The notes under the pieces were generated by a model. The model had not been told where the DNA came from, did no database searches, and saw nothing but the letters and a program-made list of their open reading frames with translations. The translations under genes were made by a program, and so were the position numbers. A stretch of 64,000 nt of DNA, from positions 4,918,600-4,982,599 of the forward strand of contig NC_052617.1 of assembly GCF_016545825.1 (NCBI RefSeq), given 5' to 3'. Position 1 is the first letter of the stretch, and each line of letters begins with the position of its first letter. The DNA comes from Eucalyptus grandis (Eukaryota > Streptophyta > Magnoliopsida > Myrtales > Myrtaceae). Below, piece after piece: positions 1 to 12,267 of this stretch.

Positions 1-1517
1 CCATTTAGAGAATACCCAAGATGGAATGCACAGATCTGATCAGTCAAATGGGTGGGAATGAGAAAGAGAAACTCGATTAGAACCCCTGGGATTGTAGCTG
101 AGCGAGAGAAAAGACGTCAGATTTGAGTTATGCCGATGGAGGAAGGTGAGAGGATGACAACGAGGAGAAAGTGGTGATGTAAAAGCAAGAGAGGCCAGTG
201 TGATTCGACTCATTTGCTTGTTAATGAATCGCTGTCGTAGGTGCAAAGCCAAAACTCTCAGTCCAATAATTAGGCATTTCATTACCGGGCATTGGACAGC
301 TAAGGGAAAAACAAGACTCTTGTTTTGACCAAGAGAACATCGTCAAATTAATTTGGCCCTATTTGATAATGTTTCTATTTCTTTATTTTTTTTTTTGTTT
401 GTTTCCTAAAACAGAAAAGAATAGTAACATCATCTAATTCTTATATTTCCAAAAAATAGATTGATGACTAAGGAATATATTTGGAACATAAATAAGAAGT
501 ATAAAAAACTATTTCTTTGTTTACACAATCAACATAGGTCCAGTCTCTTGATCCGATCCGAGTCCCAATTTTAGGATTAAAAAGTAAAAATAAATAAAAT
601 TTCGAAAATTCGAAAATTTCGGAAAAAATTATAAATTAGATCTTGAATAGTTTTACTAAATTTTAATATTAATTCTAGTTTAGAATTAGTTTAGCACAAA
701 AAATGTGAAAATATTTTGATGAAGATTGGATTCAAAATTGAATAAGCTTTTTAGGGCTTCACTATATGGATTTTTGAATACCGTTTTCCTTTAGAGACAA
801 TGCTAGATTGCAAAAGTTTGGTGACTTCAAGCAATGTTTGCTCTTCTTCTCTCATGACTATATCATGTAAGTAGTGTTTAAACTTTGATGTTTATCATCA
901 ATCGACACAAACTTTCCTATGTATTCTACATATTATTAAAGCTTGTTTCCACTAGTGGATCAACAGTGAATTGAAGGAGTATGATGTAACGACAGGCTTC
1001 ATCCATGATTTATGTAAGTGACTAAATCCTTAAGTTATGGTCAGATAGAAGCCCTAACCTCAAGTGAAGTTAAGCATAAGATTAATACATTTGAAAATAA
1101 GAAAGTTTGCTGTTGTGAAGCCACATTTGTAATAAGTGACTTAATTCACGTCTAAAATCCTTGGAAAAAAATATTGGGAGTAGCCATACAAGAATGTGGT
1201 CTTTTTGGGAATTAATGTTAATGTTACTTGATGTGTCATTGGGTTGGGCATTTATAAGTGATGTGAGATTTTGGGATTCTACGAATTCTCTGACTTAAAG
1301 AATTAACATTAATGGGAGTCCAGCTAAAATCGTCAAATTGAGGATGGATTAACCCGCTGGCTTTGCACTAGATAATAAAATTATAGCAAATAAAAGTGGC
1401 TTGCCTTTTCTATTAGCTATAATGACTGTAATATACAGCAACTACAAAACCAATAAAAGAATGAATGAATTAATCTGGTAGCCTAAACGTCATCGTTTCT
1501 ATCTGTCGCCACTTCCC
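1..1517. other. AT-rich flank without a recognised gene
   Basis: Several short open frames exist, the longest about 80 codons on the minus strand at 40-282, but none has recognisable motifs or codon structure. The stretch just below 1518 is the 3' flank of the EXORDIUM-like gene and should hold its polyadenylation signal, which I could not place with confidence. Confidence 0.5.
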
Positions 1518-2483
1518 TCACACCAGGGTCGAACACGACGACGAGGCCGGATCGAAGAGAGCCGGGACCAGGTACTTTCTCCCGTTCACGCCGTGCGCGT
1601 TGTAGCTCGCCCTCGTCGCCTCATCCACCAGCAAGTTCCCAGCGTAGCCCGGGTACGCCCCGTTGCCGTAGATCCCGGTGCACGCCGACGCCGCCTCCAG
1701 CGACGCCCCCGCCTCGCCCTGGTAGTACCCGTTCGAGAACGGGTTCGTGGCGGTCCCGGCGAGGAGGCCCGCGAGGTTGATCACCATCCCGTCGACGCCG
1801 ACGTCGCCGTTGGGCGCCACCAGCGGCGGGCTCTGCGGGCCGTACAGGGGCTGGTGGAATGGCCACGCGCACTGCCCCGGGCACTGTGTCTCCGAGTTGC
1901 CCACCCAGATGTACGCGAACCTCGAGCTCCTGCCGTTGACCTTGACGGAACTGACGGCAGAGTCGTGGGAGCCGCACCGGCTCATGCAGAATCCCTCGAC
2001 GGCCACGTCGGAGGAGGTGAGCACCACGTTGATGGCGTTCTGCTGTTCGCCCCTGGAGGCGAGCTCCACGAGGTGCTTGCTCGCGAGGGACTTCCCGAGG
2101 GAGTAGCTCTCGTCAAGGACCTGCCTCCCGAGCGAGAGCGTGAGGGAAGGAGTGCGCCTCTTGGAGGAGAGGTGGTAGTACTTGTCGACCGTCTTCCACC
2201 ACTGGGAGACGGAAGGAGGGGCGTGAGCCAAAGAAGGGTCGGAGGAGAGGGAGGTGACGAAGTCGGAGACGATGGTGCGCTGGGAGGGCTTGAAGCGGCC
2301 GTACCAGATGAGGTTGACGGAGATCTTGCCGGAGAGGAGAGGGCCATTGTGGTACTTCATGGGCGGGGACTGGTCTTGGACCAGCTCGGCCAGCCTCCTG
2401 GTGGCGGAGGCCATCTGGAGGAGGCAGAGGGCGAGGAAGAGCTTTGGAAGAAGAGCTGTCTTAGAAGCGAAGAAGGATGCCAT
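1518..2483 (-). CDS. EXORDIUM-like / phosphate-induced protein 1 family protein
   Basis: This is an intact single-exon gene of 321 residues, the usual length for the EXORDIUM/PHI-1 family. Those proteins are secreted to the apoplast and are linked to brassinosteroid- and carbon-dependent growth; their biochemical activity is not established. Residues 1-27 form a signal peptide (hydrophobic [17 protein letters not shown], with cleavage likely before TRRLAEL). The family core starts near residue 42 with [21 protein letters not shown]. Cysteine motifs FCMSRCGSH (165-173) and [10 protein letters not shown] (201-210) follow, then [19 protein letters not shown] (231-249) and the glycine-rich [20 protein letters not shown] (271-290). 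It ends [16 protein letters not shown], as family members do. The ATG at 2483 is chosen because it gives a complete signal peptide. The coding region is GC-rich compared with its AT-rich surroundings, and the long frames on the opposite strand are shadows. Which family member (EXO or an EXL) cannot be decided from sequence alone. Confidence 0.93.
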   Translation of the reverse strand: MASFFASKTALLPKLFLALCLLQMASATRRLAELVQDQSPPMKYHNGPLLSGKISVNLIWYGRFKPSQRTIVSDFVTSLSSDPSLAHAPPSVSQWWKTVDKYYHLSSKRRTPSLTLSLGRQVLDESYSLGKSLASKHLVELASRGEQQNAINVVLTSSDVAVEGFCMSRCGSHDSAVSSVKVNGRSSRFAYIWVGNSETQCPGQCAWPFHQPLYGPQSPPLVAPNGDVGVDGMVINLAGLLAGTATNPFSNGYYQGEAGASLEAASACTGIYGNGAYPGYAGNLLVDEATRASYNAHGVNGRKYLVPALFDPASSSCSTLV

Positions 2484-2573
2484 TGTAGAAGCTGAGTTTT
2501 TGACTGAGGAAAGGGGAAAGCAGAGGTAGCTTCTCGCTTTGTTTAAGATGTGGGTTGTGTCGAAGGGAGAGGG

Positions 2574-2590
2574 AGTACTTATACGAAGGT
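2574..2590 (-). promoter_or_regulatory. probable TATA box of the EXORDIUM-like gene
   Basis: On the minus strand the sequence CGTATAAGTACTCC lies about 95 bases upstream of the ATG at 2483. This would put transcription start near 2545-2550 and give a 5' leader of roughly 65 bases. The placement is by motif and distance only. Confidence 0.5.
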
Positions 2591-4961
2591 GGGATGAGGG
2601 TGATGCTTCGATTATTTTATTTTAGGACTACATATTATAATAATAAATATGAGGGTGGAAGGTAGAAGTGGGGTTGAAGTGCCCGAACCTGCCTGGAAAG
2701 AGACGAAAGGAGGGCAGCTCATGACGGTCTTGCAATTCCCAGATGCATCTTCAGATTCTTCACCAGCAAGATTAACAAATGACAACTCGTGCCTGACTAC
2801 GTTCAATCATCATTTATGCTCTTAGGACAGCTTTTAAGTAACCAATGACAAAAAAAATAAATGATAATGCTTGAGTAGCTATTGCAATTGATGTCCTGAA
2901 CAAAATAATTTATATCTAATTTTGTTAAAGTTTTTTTTTTCTAAAATTAGATTGTTAGAAAGTTGTATCCAAAAATTAATTGGTAAAGAATATCATATAT
3001 ATATATATTAAAAGCATATAAATTTCATTATTAAAAGGTTTAGGATATTTCTATTGTTTGACATATCCTCTCACATTTAGATTGGATCGGAAAATTTGTC
3101 TAATGGAAGGGGACAGACGCGCGAAGGGAGCGGAATAAGTTGGGATTTTATGTAGTAATCCAGTCTAAAGATAACAGTTCCTTTGTGTGAGCTGTTAGCT
3201 GGAGAGCTGTTAGCTGAAATTCAAACAAAATGTGGGCAACGCAATCCAGCTGCGGTCCTAATTCAGACTAAATATAATGGCTCCTCTTCTGTGAGCTGTT
3301 ACGCGGAATTCAAACAAAAGTGGGCAATGCAATCCACCTTATCTTTGACCAAAAAAAAAAAAAAAAAAAAACGGCCAGCTTAGCTACTGTTGAATGGACG
3401 AAACTGACCTTCGACTGATCTTTCTCATTAGCCATGGACAAGGGCAATAAGGCTTTTTCAAAAATATTATTTTTGCAAAAAAAAAGAAAAAAAGAAACGA
3501 AACCTTATTCTCTAATTATTTCTATGGCCATGGATATTTCTTGATTTATGTGCATCTAACCTAATTAATGGTAGTGGGTCGGTTTGTGATGCAGGTAAGA
3601 GATGGTCGGCGGGGTGGCAAGACAAAGTCGCAGATTTGTGCGGAGGATTGGCGAACGGTGGCTTTAGAAATTACGAAAAAATGGCTCTAAATTTATTGCG
3701 CTTGCACGAATTTCATGGACAAATTATGTAATATTATTATTGTTTCTGGATTTCTTATTATAATTTTCTTTTCTTTTCTTTCATTCTTTCTCTATTTGTC
3801 ATTGAGCCTTGACGATGACCAACCTACCACGTGAGACAATTGGCGAGGTCGCAACCTCAATTGCCTCTCACCATATTTGAGAATACCAAGTTTCACTTGA
3901 ACCGAGCTTGGCCTTGGTTGACCCTTAGTGGCCTTTGGTGAGGGTGAAGGGTCGTCTTGTTGGTCTTTGCATCGAGTTAGTCACTAGGCCTCAGGAAAAA
4001 AAAATGAAAAAAAGAAAGAAATAAAATAAAAATATAACAAAATTTAGAAAAAGAAGAAGAAGATTAATTAAAACATTTATTTGTGTTAGCGCCGATAATA
4101 CCATTTAGCAGAATTAACATTCACGTAAGTGATTTCAATCAAAACTGATTAAATGGACTATATTGACAAATTTTTATATGTTTTAGGAGATCGAATTGAT
4201 AGCTTCACTTTTTTTTTCAGTAATTTTTGGTACAAGAGAAGCGGCGATGGGTCGGTACAATGGTCGGCTGACTTCTACTTAAAGTTCTGGCGGTTTTGTC
4301 GGCCCGAAATGGTGGTCGATAATGTCGGCCCCTGCGTGGGACACTCGTAGGTTTTGCACCACGTGGTGGCCTTAATTTGACCGATGATTTACATGGGATG
4401 AGTAAAGTGAAAGGGATAATGTAATGCATGGAATTGTATCGTGGGACTGAAAGTTTGGGCTTGTTCTAAAAGCATCTATCCTCTAGCACTAACACATGAC
4501 ACATCATCCATATATTTCAAAACTGAGGTCTTGTTAGAGGTGATCATAATATACATTAAGTTGGTCCAACACTTAATTCGGGAACCAATCACATAGTTTT
4601 GGTTCTCAATTTTTAGAATTGAAACCAACCCTATTGAGCTTGCAATCGAGAAGCAGATTGACCCTAGGGCTTAGTCTAGTTTTAGGGTTAACTTAGGATC
4701 AACCAATTATTTTTTTGTTTTATTTTTTGTATTTTTCAAAAGAACAAACATACTCTTTCAAATTATATATCCATCAACAATGCGACGTTGAGCAACTAAA
4801 TTATGAACACCTTTACATATAAAAAATAAATATAAGATAAAATAATAACAAAAATCTTCATTTGCCATTATTGAGTTGTAATTGTATGGTGAGCCAAAGA
4901 GGTGAACGATCTCACCATTTGAGCTACAATTGTGAGAGGTGAGCAGCGAGCTAGGCGAGCG
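2591..4961. other. AT-rich intergenic region with simple repeats
   Basis: No gene is recognised. The stretch contains a short AT dinucleotide run near 2996-3010, a poly-A run at about 3351-3371 and a direct repeat (listed separately). The part around 3760-4060 has pyrimidine- and purine-rich edges around a moderately GC-rich core and weakly resembles a decayed copy of the GC-rich element at 15909-16671. That resemblance is only by eye. Confidence 0.4.
3156..3337. repeat. two imperfect direct repeats of about 80-95 bp
   Basis: Unit A (3156-3250) and unit B (3259-3337) both run from TAAT(C/T)CAG, through GTGAGCTGTTA, to ATTCAAACAAAA, GTGGGCAA and GCAATCCA. Unit A has an extra internal GAGAGCTGTTAGCTG duplication. 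No function is apparent. Confidence 0.6.
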
Positions 4962-5061
4962 NNNNNNNNNNNNNNNNNNNNNNNNNNNNNNNNNNNNNNN
5001 NNNNNNNNNNNNNNNNNNNNNNNNNNNNNNNNNNNNNNNNNNNNNNNNNNNNNNNNNNNNN
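4962..5061. other. assembly gap (100 N)
   Basis: There are exactly 100 N characters, the conventional placeholder for a gap of unknown size. Sequence on its right side begins inside repeat copy A, so the gap probably sits at or near the edge of a duplicated segment. Confidence 0.99.
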
Positions 5062-6740
5062 AGTTGAAATCTGATAGTTTTCAATCAACATAGATTCTTC
5101 CAAACCCTCTCCTCATGTGAGGTTGGAAAATTACAATTGAAATAGATTTATCTATGAAGTTCGACCTAACTAAAAGTCACCACTAGCTTGTTGAGGCAAG
5201 TTAGGAGCCAAGTGAAGCACGAGAGGTACCTAACTCTTACACAACCAAAGATTCGAAATTGGGACTTAATTACACTAATTTTCTAACTAGCGTGCCCTTA
5301 TGGTACCTTAACTTGTTAAATAGTTTCTTAAATAATTCACATGATCCTTATCCATTTTATGACCCTATGCCATTAAACATGTCCATGTGTGAGCTCACAA
5401 TTTAAAAAAACAAAACGACTAGAAAATTAACCACATATCAATAACATGCCATCAAGAGCAATTAGAATGATCATCAAATGACCTAGAGATTAACTCAAAT
5501 CACACTCCATGAGGAATGACCAACAAGTTTTCTGCAATTTAAATTTTAGAAACGAAACCTAAAAATATGCTGAAAGTGATTGAAACCATGGACATATCAG
5601 GACTTAAATTATGAAAAAGCAAAACGACACCCGAGCGGGGCTAAGTCTAGAACTAGCAGACTCAACTTGACTCATATTCATCAAACTAGGCTGAGCCCAA
5701 ATCCATTAACTAATTAAACTCAATGTTCTCAATGTCCATTAAGGCTTCTTTTATTTTTCAGAAAATAAATAATTTAGGAAGTATCTTCCCAAAAGAATAA
5801 TCGCTTGGAATAACTAACTAATAAAAATTATTTTCATTATTGACAACGATTTATAAGCGATACAAGCAATCGTTATTAGAAAAATGTTTTACAAATTATT
5901 CATTTTCCGTGAAATAAATAGAACCTAAGTCTAATTTAACCCATTTTTATAATTTTCTTTCCTTCATTTTCCATTTGCTAATTAATTTTGTTTCTCTCTC
6001 CCAATGTCTTCTTCCTCTCGCCTCCCTCACTACCAACTGAGAATACACGAGACCAAAATTAAAGCTCACTATACCAGCACATCAACAATCGAAGCTTATC
6101 ACACCAGGACACCAAATTATTGAACATATCTACTTAACAATCAATCTCCTACATTAATCACAAGACCCATGTCATTGGCTCTTACCTTCGACCATGGCCG
6201 TTTGCCGGACATTAGCCCTTTACTATGAATGACCGAAACGGACGGAAATTGAGGATACGAAGTAAGACCACCATGTGGAGATAAACGGGAACAATTTACG
6301 AACGATCGGCAAGTGTGACGTCAACTTCAGCCAAGCTCTCACCATTAACCATCATTTACAGGCATTGGAACATAAAACAGAAAAACAATGAATCTAGTGT
6401 TCAGAAACAGATTCAGATATTGACAAATCACTAGGACTCATACGTCAATGACTTGAAGGCCAGTTAAGATCATTTAATCTAAATTCCTTACTTTCAGATT
6501 ACATTAAAAAAGAGCTTAACTCGCACTAAACTTTTCATAAATATTTCATCGAATAGGTGATGGGCATCTCAACTGAATGATCTCGACGCAATGTCTCAAT
6601 TCCACATTGATGCCAAAACTGCACAATAAGCTCGAAACGCTTACAGAAACTCGGTTTCATAGATCTAAAACCAAAACTCTCCGACCTATATTTCATAGAT
6701 CTTTCTTTCCCAGCAAAGATCGTTTCTCACCCCGAAAATG
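5062..6740. repeat. duplicated segment, copy A (upstream of the RING pseudogene)
   Basis: This matches 7745-8095 and then 10195-11535 with small differences throughout. Landmarks shared by both copies include CCTCATGTGAGGTTGGAAAA, AAAACGACTAGAAAATTAA and TCTTTCTTTCCCA(G/A)CAAAGATC. In copy A the two blocks are directly joined. The segment appears to be the upstream and first part of the RING-type gene. Its left edge is hidden by the 100-N gap. Confidence 0.8.
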
Positions 6741-7380
6741 CTCGTCGGAGGCGGCGTGATGTGCTCAGGCTCTGGATCCGAGACTTTGCAACGTGAGCTC
6801 GAAGCGTGCGTAAACGGATTCTCGATTCTGCGGATATTTTAAGGGGATTGGATGATAACCTCCATCAAACTGAGGCTCAAAGAACTTGAATTAGACAGGT
6901 ACATTGCCAATTCGGAGGATTACGCGGATGACATTGGGCACCAGGCGTTGCTTCAGAATTTGGCGGAGACAGTGGAAGAAGAGGAGCTCCACCAGTCGCA
7001 AAATCAGCGCTTAGCCTCCAACTGTGGTGATTAGATCAAAGGACGAAATCTTGATGTGTGCGATCTGTAAGAATAAAGTGGCTGTCGATGAGATGGCGAA
7101 GAAATTGCCCTGTGGGCATGGTTATCATGGGGATTGCATCGTGCCGTGGTAGGACGGGAGGAATACGTGTCCGATTTGCTGGTTTGAGTTGCCGACGGTT
7201 GATCCTGAGTATGAAGAGGAGGAGAAGGAGAAAATGAATTTGACTGCAAGAGGAGCTGAAGCTGCGTTGTCCAAGATTCTGCACGAGAGAAAAGGAAGGA
7301 AGAAGGAGGAAGGGGGGTCCCGCGAGAAAAGAAAAGCAATAAATAAACAAAAAGGGAGAAAATTTAACCAAAGCATGTGA
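6740..7380 (+). pseudogene. RING-H2 E3 ubiquitin ligase pseudogene (RING1/CIP8-like)
   Basis: This is a broken copy of a plant RING-H2 E3 ubiquitin ligase, which would have moved ubiquitin from an E2 enzyme to its substrates. Pieces in family order but different frames are RRDVLRLWIRDFAT (about 6752-6793), SVRKRILDSADILRGLDDN, SEDYADDIGHQALLQNLAET (about 6912-6971) and the RING itself from 7054: CAICKNKVAVDEMAKKLPC, GHGYHGDCIVPW, a TAG stop at 7150-7152, then NTCPICWFELPTVDPEYEEE. The C3H2C3 ligands (Cys-Cys, Cys-His-His-Cys, Cys-Cys) are all present. At least two frameshifts and two or more stops break the frame, so no full protein can be made. The acidic tail after the RING fits CIP8-like proteins. 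No intron is evident. Confidence 0.8.
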
Positions 7381-7556
7381 GACGAAGGGGCAAAGAGGTA
7401 AAGACACTGTTTTCTGGAGTGTCAAAGCCAATACTGAAGTGGAAATAGTGTGGCCCTCAGTAGATTTCCGAACTTGGAGGAACCCTCAGAGCAAAATTAG
7501 CATGTTTTAGAAAATTTCCCAATAAAAGATTTTGGTGATTTGGGATTTTTTTGTGA

Positions 7557-7716
7557 AACAAATTAGTTCAAGGAAAATGTATCACTAGTGTATTAGTTTA
7601 GCATTTTTGTAACAGGAAAATTAGTTTAAGATAAATATAACACGGGTATATCAATTTGAAACTTTATATAACACCAAAAATTAATTTAGAGTAAACGTAA
7701 CACAAGTGTACTTGTT
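7557..7716. repeat. three imperfect tandem units of about 50-57 bp
   Basis: The units begin AAATTAGTTCAAG, AAATTAGTTTAAG and AAATTAATTTAGAG, and each continues through an AT-rich stretch with a (T/A)AACAC-type motif. They lie between the RING pseudogene and repeat copy B. No function is seen. Confidence 0.55.
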
Positions 7717-7744
7717 GCAACAACGTGGCTCTCCCAGAAGATGA

Positions 7745-8095
7745 GTTTAGAGTTAATTTCGAGTTGAAATCCAATGGTCCTCAATCGGCACGGATTCTTC
7801 CAAACCCTCCCCTCATGTGAGGTTGGAAAATTACAATTGAAATAGATCTATCTATGAAGTCCAATCTAACTAAAAGTCGCCACTAGCCAATTGACGGGGC
7901 TAGGAGCTAAGTGAAGCACGGGAGGAACCTTTACGCAACCAAAGATTCAAAATTGGGACCTGATTACACCAATTCCCTGATTAGTGTGCCTTTTCAATAA
8001 CTTAACCTGTTAAATAGTTGCTTAAATAATTCACACAATCCTTATCCATTTTATGAACCTATACCATTAAATGATGTCCATGTGTGAGTGCGCAA
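7745..8095. repeat. duplicated segment, copy B, left block
   Basis: This aligns with 5062-5403 of copy A, for example through CCTCATGTGAGGTTGGAAAA and ATCCTTATCCATTTTATGA. It stops at GTGAGTGCGCAAT, where copy A continues directly to the block that here resumes near 10195. Confidence 0.8.
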
Positions 8096-8649
8096 TAAGA
8101 AACAATGTAGACAATCACAATATGAACAATAAGAATAATGTTAGGAAAATCTCTTGTGATGTTTTGAAGATAAGCTACTGATGCATTTAATGGTTGAGTA
8201 ATTAGGTGAAAGATGTACATCCCGTTATGCAGATGATGTCCCAATAAGATCGTCTAAAAATGAGGAGTACACCATTCTGTCAATGGTGAACAATGTATTC
8301 AGCATAAAGGTGTCTACAAGCTAGAGGTACCTAAGTAAAAGGTGAATAAGCCTAGAATGGGGAGTTTGGTAAAGCGTGGAGGTACCATAGATAGATGAAT
8401 AATGAGGTAGAGTTACGATTGCCAATATGCTTGGAAGGGCCAGAAAATAGAAGCTAAAGTGAAGTTGAATATAAGTACAAAACACGATATAAGTAGTGTA
8501 CTGCATGGATATCGACAGTGTATTAAGTGGATGTCAACAGAATATTGTAAAAGCTGGATATCAGTAGAATACTACAAAAGTCTGATATCATCTAATAGTT
8601 GGAAAGCTAGATACAATCAAAACTGTGGACATAAGCAAAGCACTTAGAA
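8096..8649. other. unassigned part of the insertion that splits copy B
   Basis: This AT-rich stretch is absent from copy A. It contains short related direct repeats (GTGGATGTCAACAGAATATT and GCTGGATATCAGTAGAATAC around 8529-8573). No coding motif was recognised. Confidence 0.4.
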
Positions 8650-9583
8650 CTACCAATGACAACAATTTTGACACAAACTTCAAAATTATCATTTTAAAAT
8701 ATTTTATCTTATCCCTTGACAGCTTATGATCTAGTATTGATTCCTTATATATAAGATATTGAATGACTATCGATATTAAATATTATATATGTGAAATATT
8801 TAATCTCGTGAGATATCTTGATTGATCGACAATCATCTTGAAGGCAAGATGCTTTTTTATAGTTGAAGCACTCCATTTTTTGGAACCAAGATTTGATTGC
8901 ATGTGCAACCAAATATACAAGAATTCTGATTGATTGACTTCAATAGCTAATTGATGTTCTCAACAATTGTCTAACGGCTAGTTTGGAGATTGATCCTCTT
9001 AAAGATTGTCCAATAGGAAGTTTGGATGGTGATGAGTATAAAAGGAGATCAAGATGTCGAAGAAAGAGAAATAGATCAAGAGTTCATAAAATTTAAATTT
9101 AGAGAGAGCTTTACATTGCCTTAGGTGAGCTTTAAAATTGTAATCATTCAAGAAGTGTTGATAGTGTTATAGTTCATACTTAGGTGTGAGATAGTGAGTC
9201 TTATTAACTTGAGTATAAGCAGCATTAGCTTCAAGGAGAAGTACTTAAGTATAAACAGCACATTCTACTGTAACTTTATGAAAATTTCTAATAGAATCCA
9301 GCCACTAAACTATCAGTATAAAAGACTGTACGTAGACTTATACCAACTAAACCACTATAATCTCTGTGTGCATTGTTTTCTATCTCTATGCTCATATTTA
9401 CTTATTGCCTGATAGAAGCACTGCACTACACTGCTTGATATAACTAGCTTATGCTTATATTAACACTTTGTCTCATTTGGTTCAGTTTATATTGAACTTG
9501 ATTGTCTTAATTTCATAATATTTGTCAATTTTCTTGATATCACCTATTCACCCCATTCTAGATAATACTAGAAGCCAACATCA
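8650..9583 (+). repeat. diverged solo LTR of the Copia family seen elsewhere in the window
   Basis: The 3' part keeps the landmark order of the LTRs at 17769, 26368 and 63092. AGAATCCAGCCA, a (C)GTAGACTTATACCAA equivalent and AACCACTATAA are followed by CACCTATTCACCCCATTCTAG and a terminal GCCAACA. The left end is uncertain by some tens of bases and I found no clear target duplication. No internal retroelement genes are attached, so it is a solo LTR or a remnant. Confidence 0.55.
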
Positions 9584-10194
9584 AATAAAGCAAATAGAAG
9601 TAAATTCAATGAAGTGTCACATAAGGAATATACATGGTCATATTATTAAGTCCCAGGATAGCATCCCAAATAACTATGTTCAAATCTAATCCAATTTTTA
9701 CTGCCCTACGTAAACCTAAACTAAACTAGAATGCTATGGCATGAATCCTATGCCTATGTGGCCATATGAACTAGGAAATTAAGTCACCAATCACACCAAT
9801 ACACTTTAGAATCATGCCCAATCCACGGCCCACAGATGGTTCGGTATGTAAATAAGCCCATTTCGCTCATGCAAATGATGTTCAACTATGCCAAATCGAC
9901 TAGGAATGAATTACATGCTTACGTGCTTTCGTAAAATTCTAAATTATACTCAAATGGGATCAAAACTTCCGCATAACAAGCCCAGGCGTCTCCAATCAGC
10001 AACATTTAAAGTGCACAATCCACAACTCATCTAAACAATCGACATAAAAACATGCCATCATTGCCAGGAAATCGACATGCTAATATTTCAACATGAGCAA
10101 CCAAATCGACATCCGAACGGGGCTCGACTCAATTCAATGTTCAGTACGAAGGCAGAAGTAACAACCCCGAATTTCACATGAAAATGGCGCCTAA
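9584..10194. other. unassigned non-coding sequence
   Basis: This sequence lies between the diverged solo LTR and the second block of copy B and is absent from copy A. No gene, repeat or motif is recognised. Confidence 0.4.
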
Positions 10195-11535
10195 GCATAC
10201 CAAAACGACTAGAAAATTAAACACATATTAAGATGCCATCAAGACCAATCAGAATGATCATCAAATGACCTTGAGATTAACTCAAATCAGATTAACTCGA
10301 ATCACACTCCGTGAGGAATGACCAGCAAGTTTTCAACAATTTAATTATAGAAACGAAACCTAAAAACATGCTAAAAGTGATTGGAAACCATGGACATATT
10401 AGGACTTAAATTATGAGCAAGCAAAATGACACCCGAATGGAGCTTAGTCTAGAACTAGCATACCCAACTTAACTCATATTCATCAAACCAGGCTAAGCCC
10501 AAATCTATTAACTAATTAAACTCCATGTTCTCAATGTTCGTTAAGGCTTCTTTTGTTTTTCAGAAAATAAATAATTTAGACAGCATTTTCTAAAAAATAA
10601 TTGCTTGAAATAATTAGTCAATTAAAAATATTTTCATTGGCAATACAAGCAATCGTTTTCAAAAGAATGTTTTTCAAATCATTCATTTTTCATAAAACAA
10701 ATGGAGCCTAACTAATTCAACCCATTTTTAATATTTTCTTTCCTTCATTTTCCATTTGCTAATTAATTTCGTTTCTCTCTCCCATCGCCTTCTTCCTGTT
10801 ACCTCGCTCAGTACCAACCGAGAATACAACCAAAATCAAAGCTCAACATACCAGCACATCAACAATCGGAGCCTACCACACCAAAACACCAAAATATTAA
10901 ACATATATACTTAACCATCGATCTCCTATATTCATCACAAGACCCATGCCATCGGTCATTACCTTCGACCATGGCTGTTCGCCGGATGTTACCCCCTTTA
11001 CGACAAATTACCAAAATGGACGGAAACTAAGGATATGAAGTAAGACGATCATGTGGAGATTAACTAGAACGTTTTTACGAACTATTGGTAAGTGTGACAT
11101 CAACTCCAGCCAAGCTCTTACCAGTAACCATCATTTACCGGCGTTGGAACATAAAACACAAAAACAATGAACCTAGAGTTCAGAAATAGATTCATATATT
11201 GAGAAATCACTAGGACACGGACGTCGATGACTTGAAGACCAATTGAGATAATTCAATCTGAATCGCTTTACTTTCATATTATACAAAAAACGCGGTTAAC
11301 TCTCTCGAAATCCTCATAAACATTTCATCGAACAGGAATAGGTGTCTTAACTGAATGATCCAGACGCAACGACTCAATTCCATATTGATACCATAACCGT
11401 TCAAGAAGTTCGAAACGCTTGTAGAAACTCGTTTACTAAGATCTAAAGGTAAAAATCAGTACCAAAACTCGCCGGCCTATATTTCATAGATCTTTCTTTC
11501 CCAACAAAGATCGTTCCTCATCCCAAAAAATGCTC
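10195..11535. repeat. duplicated segment, copy B, right block
   Basis: This aligns with 5406-6740 of copy A. The match ends around AAAGATCGTTCCTCATCCCAAA, the point where copy A goes on into the RING pseudogene, so this copy lacks the coding part. Confidence 0.8.
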
Positions 11536-12267
11536 TCTTTCTCCTCAAAACCGATTCCTGCTCTATGTGCTGGTCACTCTCCCGAACGATTTATTAGTGG
11601 TTATGGACAGAGGAATTGAAGTTCAGGCTTGATGGGTCTTGGTTTTATCGAAGAAGGATTAATCCCTTCTGTACTTTATAGTTGTCTCCGTTTAACTCCG
11701 GAATATTCAAATCAGAAATATTCATGGATCCTAAAATTACCTGATAAAAAAACATGCTTATGTAACAAAATTTGAGGCAAATCAAACACATATCATATTT
11801 TTCCACTATAAAACATGTAATAAAATATTAATCACATAACATAAAAATTGCATGTGGGTTAAGTTTTTAATTTAAATAGATTCATAATTACTTTATGAAG
11901 AAACTATCATATTATATCCAATTAAGAAAAATAATATGATATTTCATCCTAATTAACCATATTAATATAATGAAAATTCTTGTGGGATAAAATTAATCAT
12001 ATTAATGTGATTAATTACAAGATTCACTTCTTTGTGCGAGACCTTCAACCCGAGAGGAAGGCGCAGCGAGGAAGACAGACGGAGAACCAATCGAGTGAGT
12101 CGCGCGTTTGAACGAGAGGCGAGGCCGGGACGGGAGCTTCACGAGAGGGACGCCGGCGAAGGAGGAAGTGAATCTAGATCTCGGCGCACTGAACGGAACG
12201 CTCGCTGCGGTGCTGGTTGGAGGACCCATGAAAATACCAGATCTGAAACCCACGAATTCGGAACACC
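11536..12267. other. AT-rich region, no recognised gene
   Basis: The last ~230 bases are GC-richer and lie in an open plus-strand frame (12032-12400) that runs into the RNase H-like remnant. The N-terminal part of that frame is not recognisable. Confidence 0.4.

Noticed and set aside
1593..2495. A 300-codon open frame on the plus strand
   Set aside because: It is antisense to the EXORDIUM-like gene, Arg/Val/Gly-rich, and explained by the GC-rich codons of the real gene.
4758..5084. A minus-strand open frame of 108 codons
   Set aside because: A third of it is the run of N, so the frame is meaningless.
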